64,000 nt of DNA from Budorcas taxicolor (GCF_023091745.1 NC_068935.1:15731775-15795774); one strand, 5' to 3'; shown: positions 23,228 to 34,950, counted from the first letter of the stretch. Notes: generated from the sequence alone by a model not told the origin. Numbers and translations are program-made.

Positions 23228-23439
23228 GGTTATTGTTGTTTAGTCACTCAGTCATGTCTGACTCTTTGCAACCCCGTGAACTGTAACCCACCAGGCTCCT
23301 CTGTCCATGGAATTCTCCAGACAAAGATACTGAATTGGGTTGCCATTTCCTTCTCCAGGGGATCTTCCCAACCTAAGGATTGACGTGCATCTCCTGCATT
23401 ACAGGGAGATCCTTTACCACTGAGCAACCTGGGAAGCCC
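23228..23439 (-). repeat. Bov-tA SINE (antisense)
   Basis: Antisense Bov-tA with target duplication CATACGTAATCAAAT / CATACATAATCAAAT (23213-23227, 23440-23454). Confidence 0.94.
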
Positions 23440-23739
23440 CATACATAATCAAATACATTAGTGCTATTACTATTTTGAAAACAACTGCTATTGTAAGATC
23501 AATTAAGAATAAGAAAAAAGTTTTTATTTTAGCTTAACTTATTCATTCTCTGATGTTCTTCCTTTCTTCATACAGATCTGAGTTTCTGACCTGTATTATT
23601 TTTCTTGTCACTAAAGAACTTCTTTTAATGTTTCTTACAACACATGTCTACTGGCAACAAATTCCCTCAATTTTCACTTGTCTGAGAAATTCTTTATTTC
23701 TCCTTCAGTTTTTTTAAAAGATTTTTTTTTTTAATGTGG

Positions 23740-23863
23740 ACCATTTTAAAAAGTCTTTTTTGAATTCGTTACAACTTTGCTTCTGTTCTGTGTTTTGGTT
23801 TTGTGGCCAGAAGCCACATGGGTTCTTAGCTCCCTCACTAGGGATCGAACCTGCACCACCACC

Positions 23864-23919
<56 letters not shown>

Positions 23920-23958
23920 GTGAAGTCTTAACTTTTGGACCACCAGGGAAGTCCTTAC
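23740..23958 (-). repeat. CHR-type SINE with internal (CA)25
   Basis: Antisense CHR SINE ('gttttgtggccagaagcc', 'cactagggatcgaacctgc', 'ggaccaccagggaagtcc'). A (CA)25 microsatellite at 23867-23916 interrupts it between the tRNA-like boxes. Confidence 0.82.
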
Positions 23959-23984
23959 TTCTCATTCACTTTTTTAAAAAAGTA

Positions 23985-24330
23985 ATTTTATTTGCTTATT
24001 TATGTTGGCTGTGCTGGGTCTTCGTTGGTGCTCAGGGTTTTTTCTTGTTTCAGCGAGTGGCGGCCACTCTCTAGTTGCAGTGTGTGGGCTTCTGACTGGG
24101 GCGGCTCCTCTTGTTGTGAAGCATGGGCCCTAGGGTGCACAGGCTTCAGTAGTTGTGGCGCATGGGATCAGTAGTTGCAGCTCCTGCGCTTTAGAGCACA
24201 GACTCAGTAGTTGTGGTGCACAGGTTTAGTTGCTCCACAACATGTGGGATCTTCCCAGATCAGGGATCAAACTCATGTCTCCTGCATTGACAGGAGGATT
24301 CTTTACCGCCGAGCCACCAGGGAAGCCCTC
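23985..24330 (-). repeat. CHR-1-type SINE (antisense)
   Basis: Long CHR form: 'gctgtgctgggtcttcgttg', repeated 'cagtagttgtgg' units, 'gatcttcccagatcagggat', ending 'cgagccaccagggaagccc'. Confidence 0.88.
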
Positions 24331-24657
24331 TTCTACACTTTTGAAGGCTAATTTTACAAACTACAGAATTCTCTGTTGGTGTCTTTTTTTTCCTCTCTCC
24401 ATACTTTACATATTTTACTCCATTCTTTTCTTACATGCATGGGTTCTGAGAAGAAGGCAAATGTAATCTTTATCTTTGCTCCCCTATGGGTAAAGTGTTT
24501 TTCTCCCTCTGGCTTTATTTCAAAGTTTGTTTTTATTTTTTTCATTATCTTGGATTTCTCTCAAGTTTGAATACGATATGCCCTTATGCAGTTTCTTTAG
24601 CATTGTTCACTTGGTGTTCTCTGAGCTTCCTGGATCTGTAGTTTGGTGTCTGACATT

Positions 24658-24862
24658 AATTTGGAAAAGACCCTGATGCTGGGAAAGACTGAGGGTAGGA
24701 GAAGAGGGCAGCAGAGGATGAGACGGTTAGATGGCATGACCAACTCAATGGACATGAATTTGAGCAAACTCTGGGAGATAGTGAAGGACAGAGAAACCTG
24801 GCGTGCTGCAGTCCATGGGGTCACAAAGTCAGACACGACTTAGTGACTCAATAACAACAATT
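24658..24862 (+). mobile_element. BovB 3'-end fragment
   Basis: Sense BovB 3' end ('gaaaagaccctgatgctggg' ... 'gacacgacttagtgactc'). A short repeat AATTTGG is on both sides. Confidence 0.9.
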
Positions 24863-26059
24863 TGGGAGAAATTCTCAATCACTATTGCTTCAAACATGTC
24901 TTTTCTCTTTGTTTTCCTTGTGGTATTACTTCATATATATTGCACTTTCTGTAGTTGTCTCACAGTTCTTGGATTCTGTTGTGTTTTTTCCCTCCACTTT
25001 TTTCTTCTCTTTGCTTTTCAGTTTTGGAGGTTTCTATTGTCATATCCTTAACCTCAGAGATTCTTGTATCCAGTCTACTAATGAGCCCATCAAAGGCATT
25101 CTTCATTTGTGTTACAGTGTGTTCAATCTCTAATATTTCTTTTTGATTCTTTCTTAGACTTTCATCCCTCTGCTTGCATCATCCATCTGTTCTTGCATGT
25201 TGTCTACTTTATCCATTAAAGCCCTTAGCATATTCTTCATAGTTTTAAAAAATTCTTGGTTTGATAATTTCTACATTCCTACCATATTTGTGTCTGGTTC
25301 TGATGCTTGTTCAGTCTCTTCAGATTGTGTTTTTTGCCTTTTAATAGGCTTTGTATTTTTTTCATTGTTGTTGAAAGGGGGACATGATGCACTGGGCTAA
25401 AGGACCCAGGGTAATAGTGAAATGGTGGTAAATTGTCAGGGAGGGGAAGAATTCCACAGGTCTGTGATTAGGTCTCAACCCTTCATGATGCTGTGCCCCT
25501 CGACTTTGAACACCACCAGTGCATCTCAGTTTTTCCTCCAGCTTTGGTGGGACCGGATGGTTAGAATTGACTACTTCCTTCTCCTGGGTCAGTTAGGCTC
25601 TGATAAAACCCCAGAAGGTTAGGCATTGGTTAATTGGCTTCTCCAGAAGGCAGGTCATTTGAAGAAGTGCAGAATGATCTGGTATATTTCAAAATGATTG
25701 CTTTTTGCCTCCCCTCTGCCTGAAACACAAGAAGTTTCTTGTTTTCCAATATTCACTCTAAGGACCTGGTTGAGCAAAAGTATCATGGCGTCCCTGTGGA
25801 CTGGGTCCCCTGGAATTTTAAAATTGCAACTTGTCCACACTGAGTCACCAGCAATCCCTTAATTACGTTCAGATTTTCCTACTCCAGTACTGGTTTCTGT
25901 GAAGGTTTCTGCTCTAAGTTGTGAGTCTATCTCCTTGTCTGTCTCTCCAATTTGGAAGGCAACAGTTTATTCAGTGACCTCACTTCTCTTATGAATCTAA
26001 GCTTTTTATTTGTTGTTCAATGGAGTGCTGACTTCTAAACTCCTTACGTGTTTCTTTTT

Positions 26060-26262
26060 TGTCATTTAGTCACTAAGTTGTGTCCAACTTTGCAACCCCA
26101 CAGACTGTAGCCCTCCAGGCTCCTCAGTCCATGGGATTTCCCAGGCAAGAATACTGGAGTGGGTTGCCATTTCCTTTTTCAGGGGATCTTCCCAACCCAG
26201 GGATCAAACCCAATTCTCCTGTATTACTGGCGAATTCTTTACCACTGAGCCACCAGGGCTTC
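26060..26262 (-). repeat. Bov-tA SINE (antisense)
   Basis: 'gtcatttagtcactaagttg' to 'ctgagccaccagggcttcc'. It pairs with the sense copy 60 bp downstream. Confidence 0.92.
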
Positions 26263-26319
26263 CTTACATATTGGACTAGAAACCATAAGTTTCTATGGTT
26301 TTCTGTGTGTTTATTTATA

Positions 26320-26488
26320 GAGGCACAGGAGATGTGGCTTCGATCCTTGAGTTGGGAAGATCCCATGGAGGAGGAAATGGCAACCCACTCCAGTGTTCTT
26401 GCCTGGGAAATCCCATGGACAGAGGAGCCTGGCAGGCTACAGTCCCTGGGGTAACAAAGAGTTGGACATGACTGAGCACGCACACGCT
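26320..26488 (+). repeat. Bov-tA SINE
   Basis: Sense copy lacking the first part of the tRNA-like head: 'aggagatgtggcttcgatcc' to 'gacatgactgagcacgc'. Confidence 0.92.
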
Positions 26489-26489
26489 C

Positions 26490-26700
26490 CCTGATTATAC
26501 TATAAACTCTGTAAGGACAGGAACCCCGTCTGTCCTATTTATCTTGTATCTTCAGTGTCTAGCACTGTGCCTGGCACATAGTAGGTACTTGACACTCAAA
26601 ATATATTCAGTGAAAAACTGAGAGACAGAGAGTCAGAAGACATGGACAATATAATCTTGGGCAAGTCTCTTCCTGTCTTGTAGCCTCAGTTCCTCACTAC
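26490..26700 (+). repeat. L2 3' end and MIR fragment
   Basis: 26490-26620 is a sense L2 3' end ('gtctagcactgtgcctggcacatagtagg'). 26630-26700 is MIR-like ('tcttgggcaagtctcttcc'). Confidence 0.75.
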
Positions 26701-26704
26701 CCGA

Positions 26705-26832
26705 TGTTGCTGCTGTTTGTTTGCCTCTTTGTTTTTGTGCAGCATGCGGGATCTTCCTTGACCAGAGATTGAACCCATGGGCCCTGTATTGGGAGTGTGG
26801 TCTTAATCACTGGACTACCAGAGAAGTCCTTG
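26705..26832 (-). repeat. CHR-type SINE (antisense)
   Basis: 'cagcatgcgggatcttcc', 'gaccagagattgaaccc', 'cactggactaccagagaagt' in antisense order. Confidence 0.82.
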
Positions 26833-26849
26833 TTTGTTTCTGTTTATTT

Positions 26850-27016
26850 ATTTATTGTTGTTGCAAATTTTATTTTATGATTATTAGTTTTACTTTATTT
26901 TGCTTTACAATGCTGTATTGGTTTTGCCATACATCCACATGAATCCGCCGCGGGTGTACATGCGTTCCCAATCCTGAACCCCCTCCCCTTCCCTCCCCAT
27001 CCCATCCCTCTGGGTC
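26850..27016 (-). mobile_element. L1_BT 3'-end fragment
   Basis: Antisense young L1 terminus ('ctttacaatgctgtattggt' ... 'catccctctgggtctt'). Confidence 0.88.
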
Positions 27017-27130
27017 TTGATTGTCTCCCTAGAATGTAGGCTCCGGGAGATCAGGAACCTCATCTGTCAGAGAGCTCAGCACACAATAGTTTCTCTATTA
27101 ATATTTATTGAATGAAGCAATGGATGACTG
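27017..27130 (+). repeat. L2 3' end
   Basis: 'gaatgtaggctccgggagatcagg' through 'attaatatttattgaatgaagc', a sense L2 terminus. Confidence 0.75.
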
Positions 27131-28190
27131 ACTGACTTAAGTTACTAAAGGAGGGGGTTAGCCTTGGTAATTTGATGGCAGAAATCTCTGGGAACTTTCC
27201 CTTTCCCATACCCTAACGGGCATGCCTGTCTGAACTAGTTTTATGGACTTCTACGAGAGCTTCATGCCTCCCTAGGACAGGGACGGAAATAGGTCGCTTG
27301 AGTTAAGATGATCTGAAGTGTCTGGAAAAACAACTTGCTGAAATTTGGAGCTCAGTGGCTTCCCTTCGTGGCACCCAGGAGAACACAGACTGCACTCCAA
27401 TGTGTGCCTGACAACAATTTGAAGCTTGATACTGAGCCCTGCTAAACCACACAGACTCAGATAATGTCACCCAATTCCTTGGTTTTGCAAGGAAGAGAGT
27501 GTGCAACGGGGAGACGATAAGGCAGTTATTTACCAGTTTCTTCCTCAGGGCAAAAAACAGAATGTTCAGCATTTGTGGGAGGGGCAGGAGTTATGTTTTG
27601 CCTGAGGAATCTTGCTTGCTGGATGGGCAGGGTCAGGTGACTGACTTCCATAGCTTGGCCAGAAACAGGAGCAATATTTTCTTGAAGTCTTAGTTTCCTC
27701 AGCATTCCCCAACCATTCCCTGGTGGCCCATTTTATGGGCTTGATAGGGAGAATCTTAAGTCATTAACCTGTGGGACCTTCCAAGGAAACTCTTGTAGAA
27801 GAATTCACTTGGGAGCCTGGAGGACCAAAGTTCTAAAGAGTCCCTTGCTTTCTGCTAAAAGCAAAACAAACCCATTCTTTGACTCTCTGCAAGGCAGAAG
27901 CTGCTAAGATGACATGGATGCCTTTGGAGTGAGGAGAAGGGAATTGAGGGAGCAAGTTGGTCCTTCAGGGACACTGAATCGTCTGTTATTCTTCATAAGG
28001 TCAGCAACTGCTCTTCAGCAAATGTGAAGACTGTTGAAACAGATTCTGTATTCCTAGGTTTGGGGAACTAGGTGTGATTGGGTAATTTTTACCCACAAAA
28101 ATCTTTTAGCTTTGCAAAAAGCTACATTCCCGTAACAAATAATCCCCTCAAATAAATGTCTTCTCCATGCAGCCTGTCTTCCCTGCCCCT
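27131..28190. other. unrecognised single-copy sequence
   Basis: I see no repeat family, exon or RNA gene. Confidence 0.45.
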
Positions 28191-28192
28191 AC

Positions 28193-28293
28193 ACAGCATG
28201 CAGGATCTTTGTTCCCCAACCAGGAATAGCACCCTTGTCCCCTGCAGTGGAAGTTTGGAATCCTAACCACTGGACCACCAGGGAATTTCGTGT
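28193..28293 (-). repeat. CHR-type SINE (antisense)
   Basis: 'gatctttgttccccaaccag' and 'taaccactggaccaccaggg' in antisense order. Confidence 0.83.
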
Positions 28294-28488
28294 CTTGACT
28301 GTGAGGTTTTGGAGGGTGGAAGACAGTGACGATTGGTGGGATGAGGATAGACTGGGTGATTTGCAAGACCCCTTGCAGTCCCAAAATCTGAAGATTGTGT
28401 GCTGATGTTCCCTTTATATTCACCTAAAACTAAGAGGATCTTCTCTGGAATTCTGACTTTGACTACTGGTGTCCCAGATTTTGACCTA

Positions 28489-28694
28489 TTGAAAGTGAAA
28501 GTTGCTCAGTCATGTCAGACTTTTTGCGACCTCATGGATATACAATCCATGGAATTCTCCAGGCCAGAATATTGGAGTGGGTAGCCGTTCTCTTCTCCAA
28601 GGTATCTTCCCAACCCAGGGATCAAACCCAGGGATCAAACCCAGGTCTCCCACATTGCAGGCAGATTCTTTACCAGCTGAGCTACAAGGGAAGC
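28489..28694 (-). repeat. Bov-tA SINE (antisense) with internal short duplication
   Basis: Complete copy with a perfect 16-bp target duplication CCCAGATTTTGACCTA (28473-28488, 28695-28710). The CAGGGATCAAACC unit is doubled at about 28616-28642. Confidence 0.95.
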
Positions 28695-28710
28695 CCCAGA
28701 TTTTGACCTA

Positions 28711-29250
28711 GAGCCACGTATTTCACATATCACTATCCCATTTGCCTCCACAGAGACATTTAAGAGGATATCGTTTCTGGAATCTCTCCAATAAGAGGCC
28801 TCTTGGGTCAGCTTCTAAGGCCCGAAAATTCTTGGCTGGAAAATTCTGGGAAAACAGTTTTGCAGTAGCAGAGACACTACACCCCCAAGGGTTGCTCTGC
28901 TCACTTGGTTACCAGGGCACAGATCTCACCTGCCAGCCAGCTTTGGCCCACTGGAGTAGGCACATCCTCTTATGCAGAAGTCAGTGGCCACAGGCCCGTT
29001 TATGATACAGTTTGCTATGCTTTCTTTCTCTTTTCTTCTTCTTCCTCCTTCTCATCTTTCAATATATCCAAACACCTGAAGAAGAAACTTCTGGTTGTTT
29101 ACTCCAACATCTGTCCTTCTCTTCCTGATTACCATGGGAAGAGGTAACCAGGCGGGGGGCAAAATAGGGGTAGGGAATTAAGACATTCAAGCTACTGTGT
29201 ATAAAATCGAGAAGCAACAAGTTTAGATTGTACAGCATAGAAAAATATAG
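28711..29250. other. unrecognised single-copy sequence
   Basis: Nothing recognisable apart from a T/C-rich run near 29025-29057. Confidence 0.45.
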
Positions 29251-29259
29251 CCATTACTT

Positions 29260-29385
29260 TCTTTTATTTACTTTATTTTTTGATGCATCCTGTACCATGC
29301 AGAACTTCTCTGACCAGGGATGGAACCTGTGTCCCCTGTATTGGAAGACCAGAGTTTAACCACTGGACACCAAGGAAGTCCCAAT
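29260..29385 (-). repeat. CHR-type SINE (antisense)
   Basis: 'ctgaccagggatggaacctg', 'taaccactggacaccaagg' in antisense order. Confidence 0.82.
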
Positions 29386-29399
29386 CATCATTTTATTTT

Positions 29400-29705
29400 T
29401 TAAAAACACATCTTTTAAAAATATTTATTTATTTTTGGCTGTGATGGGTCATCATTGCTGTGCAAGGGCTTTCTCTAGTTGCAGTGAATGGGAGCTACTC
29501 TCTAGTTGCAGCGTGCCAGTTTCTTGTTATGGAGCACAGCTCTAGGCATTCGGGCTTCAGCAGTTGCAGCACGTGGGCTCAGTAGTTGTGGCACACAAGC
29601 TTAGTTGTCCCAAAGCATGTGGGATCTTCCCAGACCAGGGATAAAACCAGTGTCCCCTACAATGCAAGGCGAATTCTCAACCACTGGACCCCCAGGGAAG
29701 CCCCT
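29400..29705 (-). repeat. CHR-1-type SINE (antisense)
   Basis: 'atttatttttggctgtgatggg', 'tctctagttgcag' units, 'gcagcacgtgggctcagtag', ending 'ctggacccccagggaagccc'. Confidence 0.87.
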
Positions 29706-29997
29706 CAACCATTATTTTATAACTTTAAATGGAGTATAATTTATAAAAACATTGAATCACCTTGTTTTATACCTGAAACTAATATAATACTGCTACCCAA
29801 CTATATTTCAATTTAAAAAAAAACTCCACAAAAATGAAAAAGTATGTGCAAATCACACAAAACCAAATTAAACACTGTTCAAAAATTAAATCACAAACAA
29901 AATTTTTAAATACTTTGAGATGAATAAAAAGAAGCCACTAGGTACCAAACTTATGCTGCTTAAGTGGTGCTGAGAAGAAAATGTATAGCTGTAAACA

Positions 29998-30935
29998 TCG
30001 CATCCAGTCCCATCACTTCATGGAAAATAGATGGGGAAACAGTGGCTGACTTTATTTTGGGGGGCTCCAAAATCACTGCAAATGGTGACTGCAACCATGA
30101 AATTAAAAAACACTTACTCCTTGGAAGGAAAGTTATGACCAACCTAGACAGCATATTGGAGAAGGTAATGGCAACCCACTCCAGTACTCTTGCCTGGAAA
30201 ATCCCATGGACGGAGGAGCCTGGTAGGCTGCAGTCCATGGGGTCTCGAAGAGTCGGACACGACTGAGCGACTTCACTTTCACTCTTCACTTTCATGCATT
30301 GGAGAAGGACATGGCAACCCACTCCAGTGTTCTTGCCTGGAGAATCCCAGGGATGGGGGAGCATGGTGGGCTGCAGTCTATAGGGTCGCACAGAGTCAGA
30401 CACGACTGAAGTGACTTAGCAGCAGCAGACAGCATATTACAAAGCAGAGATATTACTTTGCCAACAAAGGTCTGTCTAGTCAAGGCTATGATTTTTCCCG
30501 TAGTCCTGTATGGATGTAAGAGTTGGACTATAAAGAAAGCTGAGTGCCGAAGAATTGATGCTTTTGAACTGTGGTGTTGGAGAAGACTCTTGAGAGTCCC
30601 TTGGACTGCAAGGAGATCCAACCAGTTAATCCTAAAGGAGATCAGTCCTGGGTGTTCATTGGAAGGACTGGTGTTGAAGCTGAAATTCCAATATTTGGGC
30701 CACCTGATGCAAAGAGCTGATTCATTGGAAAAACCCTGATGCTGGGAAAGATTGAGGGCAGGAGGAGAAGGAGACAACAGAGGGTGAGATGGTTGGATGG
30801 CATCACTAACTCAATGGACGTGAGTTTGGGTAGACTCCAGCAGTTGGTGATTGACAGGAAGAGCTGCAGTCCATGGGGTGGCAAAGAGTCAGAGCAACTA
30901 AACTGAGCAACTAAACTGAAACTGAACTGAAACAT
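29998..30935 (+). mobile_element. BovB LINE 3' part, interrupted by BOV-A2
   Basis: RT C-terminal block continues from 'MASSP/VADF' text to a 93-codon frame (30458-30739: PTKVCLVKAM, YGCKSWTIKK, RRLLRVPWTARRSNQ) and the BovB tail of repeated 'actgaactgaa'. A BOV-A2 with its own target duplication splits the element. The frame is broken. Confidence 0.93.
30158..30426 (+). repeat. BOV-A2 SINE nested in BovB
   Basis: Two Bov-A monomers joined by 'cttcactttcatgcattgg', ending 'acttagcagcagc'. Perfect 12-bp target duplication AGACAGCATATT (30146-30157, 30427-30438). Confidence 0.96.
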
Positions 30936-31139
30936 CTATATTTCAAATAAAGATTTTAAGTCAATAACCTCATCTTTCATCTTAAGAACTACAAAAACAA
31001 CCAGTTAAAGTAAGCAGAAGAAAGTATAAAAGCAAATAGGGAAATAAAATAGAGAGTACAGAAAAATAGAAAAAAGTTGATGAAACCAAAGCTGGTTCTA
31101 GGAAAAGATCAAGGCACATAAGTGAGTGTGATTGAAAGA

Positions 31140-31680
31140 AAATGAGCTCAGCCCAAATCAGCTGAACCCTACGGACTCATGAGCCAAATAAATATTTATT
31201 GTTTTCTGTTTCTGATTCTGATGGTTGTTTGCTATGCAGTGTGATCATGGCAGTAGATAACTGAGGCAGTTTAAAATAAAAGGTCTCACAAAAACAGAAA
31301 CTTAAATTTCTTTGGGGGTGGCCATGCACATAGTTTAAAAGAAGCCTCCCTTAGGAGTAGCCAGACTAAGATGTGGCCAATGAGATGTAAGCAGAAGTAT
31401 ACTGTATTTCTGGGAAGCTTCATCAAAAGGAAGCAGTGATTTTTTGCAATGGCTGGAGCTTGAACAGCAGTTGTCAACAATGAAGCAACATGCTATATAT
31501 CTAGTGGAGCAGCAACTTGGAAGAAATTTGGGTCTCTGGTGATGTTATAGTCACTCTATCAACCTTGGACTGCCTACCTTCAGACTTTTCTTATGGGAGA
31601 GATAAATGAACATCTATTCAAGCAACTATCATTATTTTTTCCATTATTGCAACCAGAGCTAATCCTAACTAATAGTATAC
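31140..31680 (+). repeat. MaLR (MLT1-like) LTR remnants
   Basis: Non-coding LTR text: 31140-31280 ('gactcatgagccaaataaata', 'gtgatcatggcagtagataact') and 31320-31680 ('atgtggccaatgagatgtaa', 'gggagagataaatg'). No gag or pol coding is present. Confidence 0.6.
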
Positions 31681-31800
31681 CCTCTCCCTAACCTGAGACT
31701 GGAGTTTGACAAGTAGCTCTAGGTAATGTGGTGAAGTTTTATAGGTGAAAATGTGGATGTGGAGAAAAGTGAGCATTTAGACTAACTTAAGGGATAACAG

Positions 31801-32079
31801 CGGAGAAGGCAATGGCAACCCACTCCAGTACTCTTGCCTGGAAAGTCCCATGGACGGAGGAGCCTGGTGGGCTGCAGTCCATGAGGTCACGAAGAGTCGG
31901 GCACGACTGAGTGACTTCACTTTCACTTTTCACTTTCATGCATTGGAGAAGGAAATGGCAACCCACTCCAGTATTCTTGCCTGGAGAATACCGGGGACAG
32001 AGGAACCTAGTGGGCTGCCGTCTATGGGGTCGCACAGAGTTGGACACGACTGAAGCGACTTAGCAGCAGCAGCAGCAGC
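31801..32079 (+). repeat. BOV-A2 SINE, full length
   Basis: Both monomers present, ending in a (GCA)n tail. Perfect 12-bp target duplication AAGGGATAACAG (31789-31800, 32080-32091). The next ~300 bp (32092-32400) hold nothing recognised. Confidence 0.97.
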
Positions 32080-32409
32080 AAGGGATAACAGAGGGAATTT
32101 CCCTAGGAAAGAGGTATAGGAATACAACTAGGCTGTATGCAATTTCTCTTCTGAGCAAATCCCGTGAGAACCCACATCATACTCTCAGATTTATGAAACT
32201 ATCCTCAGTGCTTCAGCCAGTGCCTCAGCCAGTGCCTCACACGTAGGACAAGCCCAAGTAAAAACTGTTGAAAGAATAAAGAGCTTGTTGTTTTCATAAT
32301 GGACATAATCAGCAGCTCAATTTACTTGTGTGATCTGAAAAACTTTGGGAAAGTTCCCACCTTGTCCCCATCCAAAATTTCTTCCCTAACTTACCATTAC
32401 CTGCTACAA

Positions 32410-32684
32410 CATCTGAAACTCTTATAATGTTTATTTATTTGTTCATTTTGGGCTGCACCGGGTCTTCATTGCTGCATGTGAGCTTTCTCTAGTTGCAATG
32501 CATGGGCATTGTAGTGGATTTTCTTGTTGCAGAGAACGGGCTTGTGGGCTCAGTAGTTGCAGCTCACTGGCTTAGTTGCCCCAAGGCATATGGGATCTAG
32601 TTTCCCTACCAGGGATTAAACCCATGTCCCCTGCACTGGGAGCATGGAGTCTTAACCACTGGACCACCAGGGAAGTCCCCCATA
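32410..32684 (-). repeat. CHR-1-type SINE (antisense)
   Basis: 'gggctgcaccgggtcttcat', 'gctttctctagttgcaatgc', 'cactggaccaccagggaagt'. Confidence 0.88.
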
Positions 32685-32829
32685 TATATATATTTTTTAT
32701 TGATCAACATGTGTCAGGTCATGGGTTCAACTTCACGGGAGGTAGTGGTGAGCAAAACGGGTGTGGGTCCTTCCGTCAGAGAGCTTCAGTGCAGTGAGGC
32801 AGAAACAACAAACAAAAATATGTGAACTA

Positions 32830-32955
32830 AAGATGTCCCTAGTTGTCCAGTGGTTGAGACTCCATGTTCTCAATGCAGGGGGCACAGGTTGGGTCCCTAA
32901 TTGGGGAACTAAGATCCCACTTGCCAAGTGGTGCAACCAAAAAATATATATATGC
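32830..32955 (+). repeat. CHR-type SINE
   Basis: Sense CHR: 'agttgtccagtggttgagac' to 'aactaagatcccacttgcc'. Target duplication ATGTGAACT (32820-32828, 32956-32964). Confidence 0.88.
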
Positions 32956-33089
32956 ATGTGAACTACTCATTACCATTCAGAATAAGAGAAAGGAAAGAAA
33001 TAATAATGGGGGAAACTCCTATGGACAAGGTTAGGGGTGAAACCTGTCAGGAAAGGAGACAGCTAAAGGGCAAGAACAAATAGCTATGG

Positions 33090-33420
33090 GCTTCCCTGGT
33101 GGCTCAGAGGTAAAGAATCCACATGCCAATGCAAGGAACATGGGATTGATCCCATCCTGGAAGATTCCACACGCTATGGAGCAACTAAGTTCGTGTGCCA
33201 CAACTACTGAGCCTGTGCTCTAGAGCCCAGGAGCCACAACTGCCAAGCTCACATGCCCTAGATCCTGTACTCCGCAGCAAGAGAAGCCACTGCAACGAGA
33301 AGCCCACACACCGTAATGGAGAATCGCCCCAGCTCACTGCAACTAGAGGAAGGCCTGTGTAGCAATGATGAAGACCTAGCACAGCCAACAATTAAATAAG
33401 TTAATTTTTTTTTAAAAAAA
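33090..33420 (+). repeat. CHR-1-type SINE
   Basis: Long sense form starting 'gggcttccctggtggctcag' and running through 'gccacaactactgagcctgt' to a T/A tail. Imperfect flanking repeats AGAACAAATAGCTATG / AGGACAAACAGCCATG. Confidence 0.88.
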
Positions 33421-33424
33421 GGAC

Positions 33425-34330
33425 AAACAGCCATGAAGAGAATTGGATGGCAGAGCTAGTGGGATCATCTGGACTGAGGGAACCACATGCACAAACGCTC
33501 TGAGGTGTGTTCCAGGAATGAAAGGGGGTTGCAGCTTCGTAAGAGAGGGGAGTGACACATAAAGGCCGGAGAGGTCAGCGCAGGTGAGATCACGTGGGCA
33601 CTTGCAGACCATGAGCAGGAGTTCGGACTTTATTCTAAGCACAATGATAAGCCCTTTGATAAGCTTAAAGTAAAGGAACACGAGGATCTAGTTTTGCGTT
33701 AAGAAAGTCACTCTGGCTGCTGTGGGGAATTGGACAAAGGCCAGCATGCAAGCAGGGAGACCAATGTGTGAGACGGCCTCCATGTGAGAGATGAGGATGG
33801 CTTAGACCAGGGAGCGGTGATGGGGCTGGAAAGAAGTGGAGGGATTCAGGGTGTGTTTTGGAGGCAGAGTGGCCCACATTGGGTGATGTATTAGATGTGG
33901 GAGCTGAGTGGGTGGGGAGGGATCAAGTGTCTGGTTGAGCAATTGTGTAGGTGGTGCTACCTTACACTGAGGTCAGATGTGCTGGGGGAGGTGGGAGTCA
34001 AGACTTTGATTTTGATCACATAGATTTTGATGTACTTGTAAAATATACTATATGGGGCTGTCAAGGAGAAAGTAGAATATTTCAGTTTGGAGCTCAGGGG
34101 AATGCTTAGGATTGGTAATATAAATTTGAGAGTCACTAGCCTGGGGTTGTTACTGAGGACCTTTGGAATAGATGGAATCAACCAGAGAGAGAGAGAGTAG
34201 GGTAGAGCCAAGCCTAGAGGTGCTCCAACATTGAAAGAAAGACAAGTCGGCAAGGGAGGCTGAGAAGGGAGCCTTAAGGTTATTTGTATACTGCTTGTCA
34301 TCTCCACCAGAATGGTTTAGAGTTTCGAGG
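33425..34330 (-). repeat. L2 LINE remnant (antisense)
   Basis: Antisense L2 order parallel to 12.6-13.6 and 18.8-19.6 kb: 'gaccatgagcaggagttcgg', 'gtcactctggctgctgtggg', 'gggagctgagtgg', 'gatggaatcaacc'. Confidence 0.7.
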
Positions 34331-34815
34331 AGGCTGATAAATAACATCTCTTTTCTTCCACCTAAAATCAGAATCAATCAAAAGAGACACACTTATGAGT
34401 CAGACAGGAGATAAGAATATCACCTCTATTAATCATAAGGCTGCCTGGAGAAAGTAGAGTTGTCTGTGAATAGGCTGCTAATATGAGCAGCCTGTCTCAA
34501 CCACCCTGTCCACATAGAAACAGGAAACCAGCCCCAGGATCACAGTGTCCAGTTCTGCTCTTGCCCGGCTATAGCTGAGGACCTGGCACTCAGCAGGTGC
34601 CCATGTGCATGGCATGAATGGATGTCAGAATTGAAACCAACCTCACAGATCATCCGGGAATTCCCTGGGAAGCTGACCAATGCCAGTGCCCGTGTTACAA
34701 TCCATGTTATAATCTGGTTTTATCAACATTTCTGGGGACAGAGTTCAAGGCAACAGTATTCCATTCAAGTCTTGCCGGGTGATTCCACTGTGCAGCCAAA
34801 GTTAACAACTATTGC
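34331..34815. other. unrecognised single-copy sequence
   Basis: Nothing recognisable. Confidence 0.45.
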
Positions 34816-34950
34816 TCTTGGGAATCCCCTGGTGGTCCAGTGGTTAAGACTGTGCTTCCGCTGCAGGGGCTGTGAGTTCGATCCCTGGTTGGGGAACTAA
34901 GATCCCACATGCCATGTAGTGCAGCCAAAAATAAACAAAAAAAAATTTTT
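34816..34950 (+). repeat. CHR-type SINE
   Basis: Sense CHR: 'gaatcccctggtggtccagt', 'gagttcgatccctggttggg', then an A-rich tail. Confidence 0.9.

Larger units (their letters stand above)
20995..26050 (-). mobile_element. long antisense old L1 with many nested insertions
   Basis: From the poly(T) at 20998 the text follows an antisense L1 3' UTR, then ORF2 C-terminal coding. The minus-strand frame 21754-22110 includes HIKRCSTSYTIRERQIKTAM, a hallmark of L1 ORF2. ORF2-like text runs to about 22784. From 23455 to 26050 it reads like antisense L1 upstream or 5'-region sequence, so a large internal part appears to be missing. It has been hit by CHR, L1_BT, Bov-tA, CHR and BovB insertions listed separately. 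None of it is intact. Confidence 0.65.
29706..31135 (+). mobile_element. L1 remnants: a 3' end, then an ORF2 piece split by BovB
   Basis: 29706-29828 is a sense L1 3' end ('gaatcaccttgttttatacc', 'aactatatttcaattt'). 29830-29997 and 30936-31135 form one L1 ORF2 segment ('gagaagaaaatgtatagctg', 'caataacctcatctttcatc', 'aaccaaagctggttctagg'). A BovB separates the two pieces. All are decayed. Confidence 0.78.

Noticed and set aside
31140..31680. Endogenous retrovirus with coding capacity
   Set aside because: Only MaLR LTR-type non-coding text is visible; no gag, pol or env frames.
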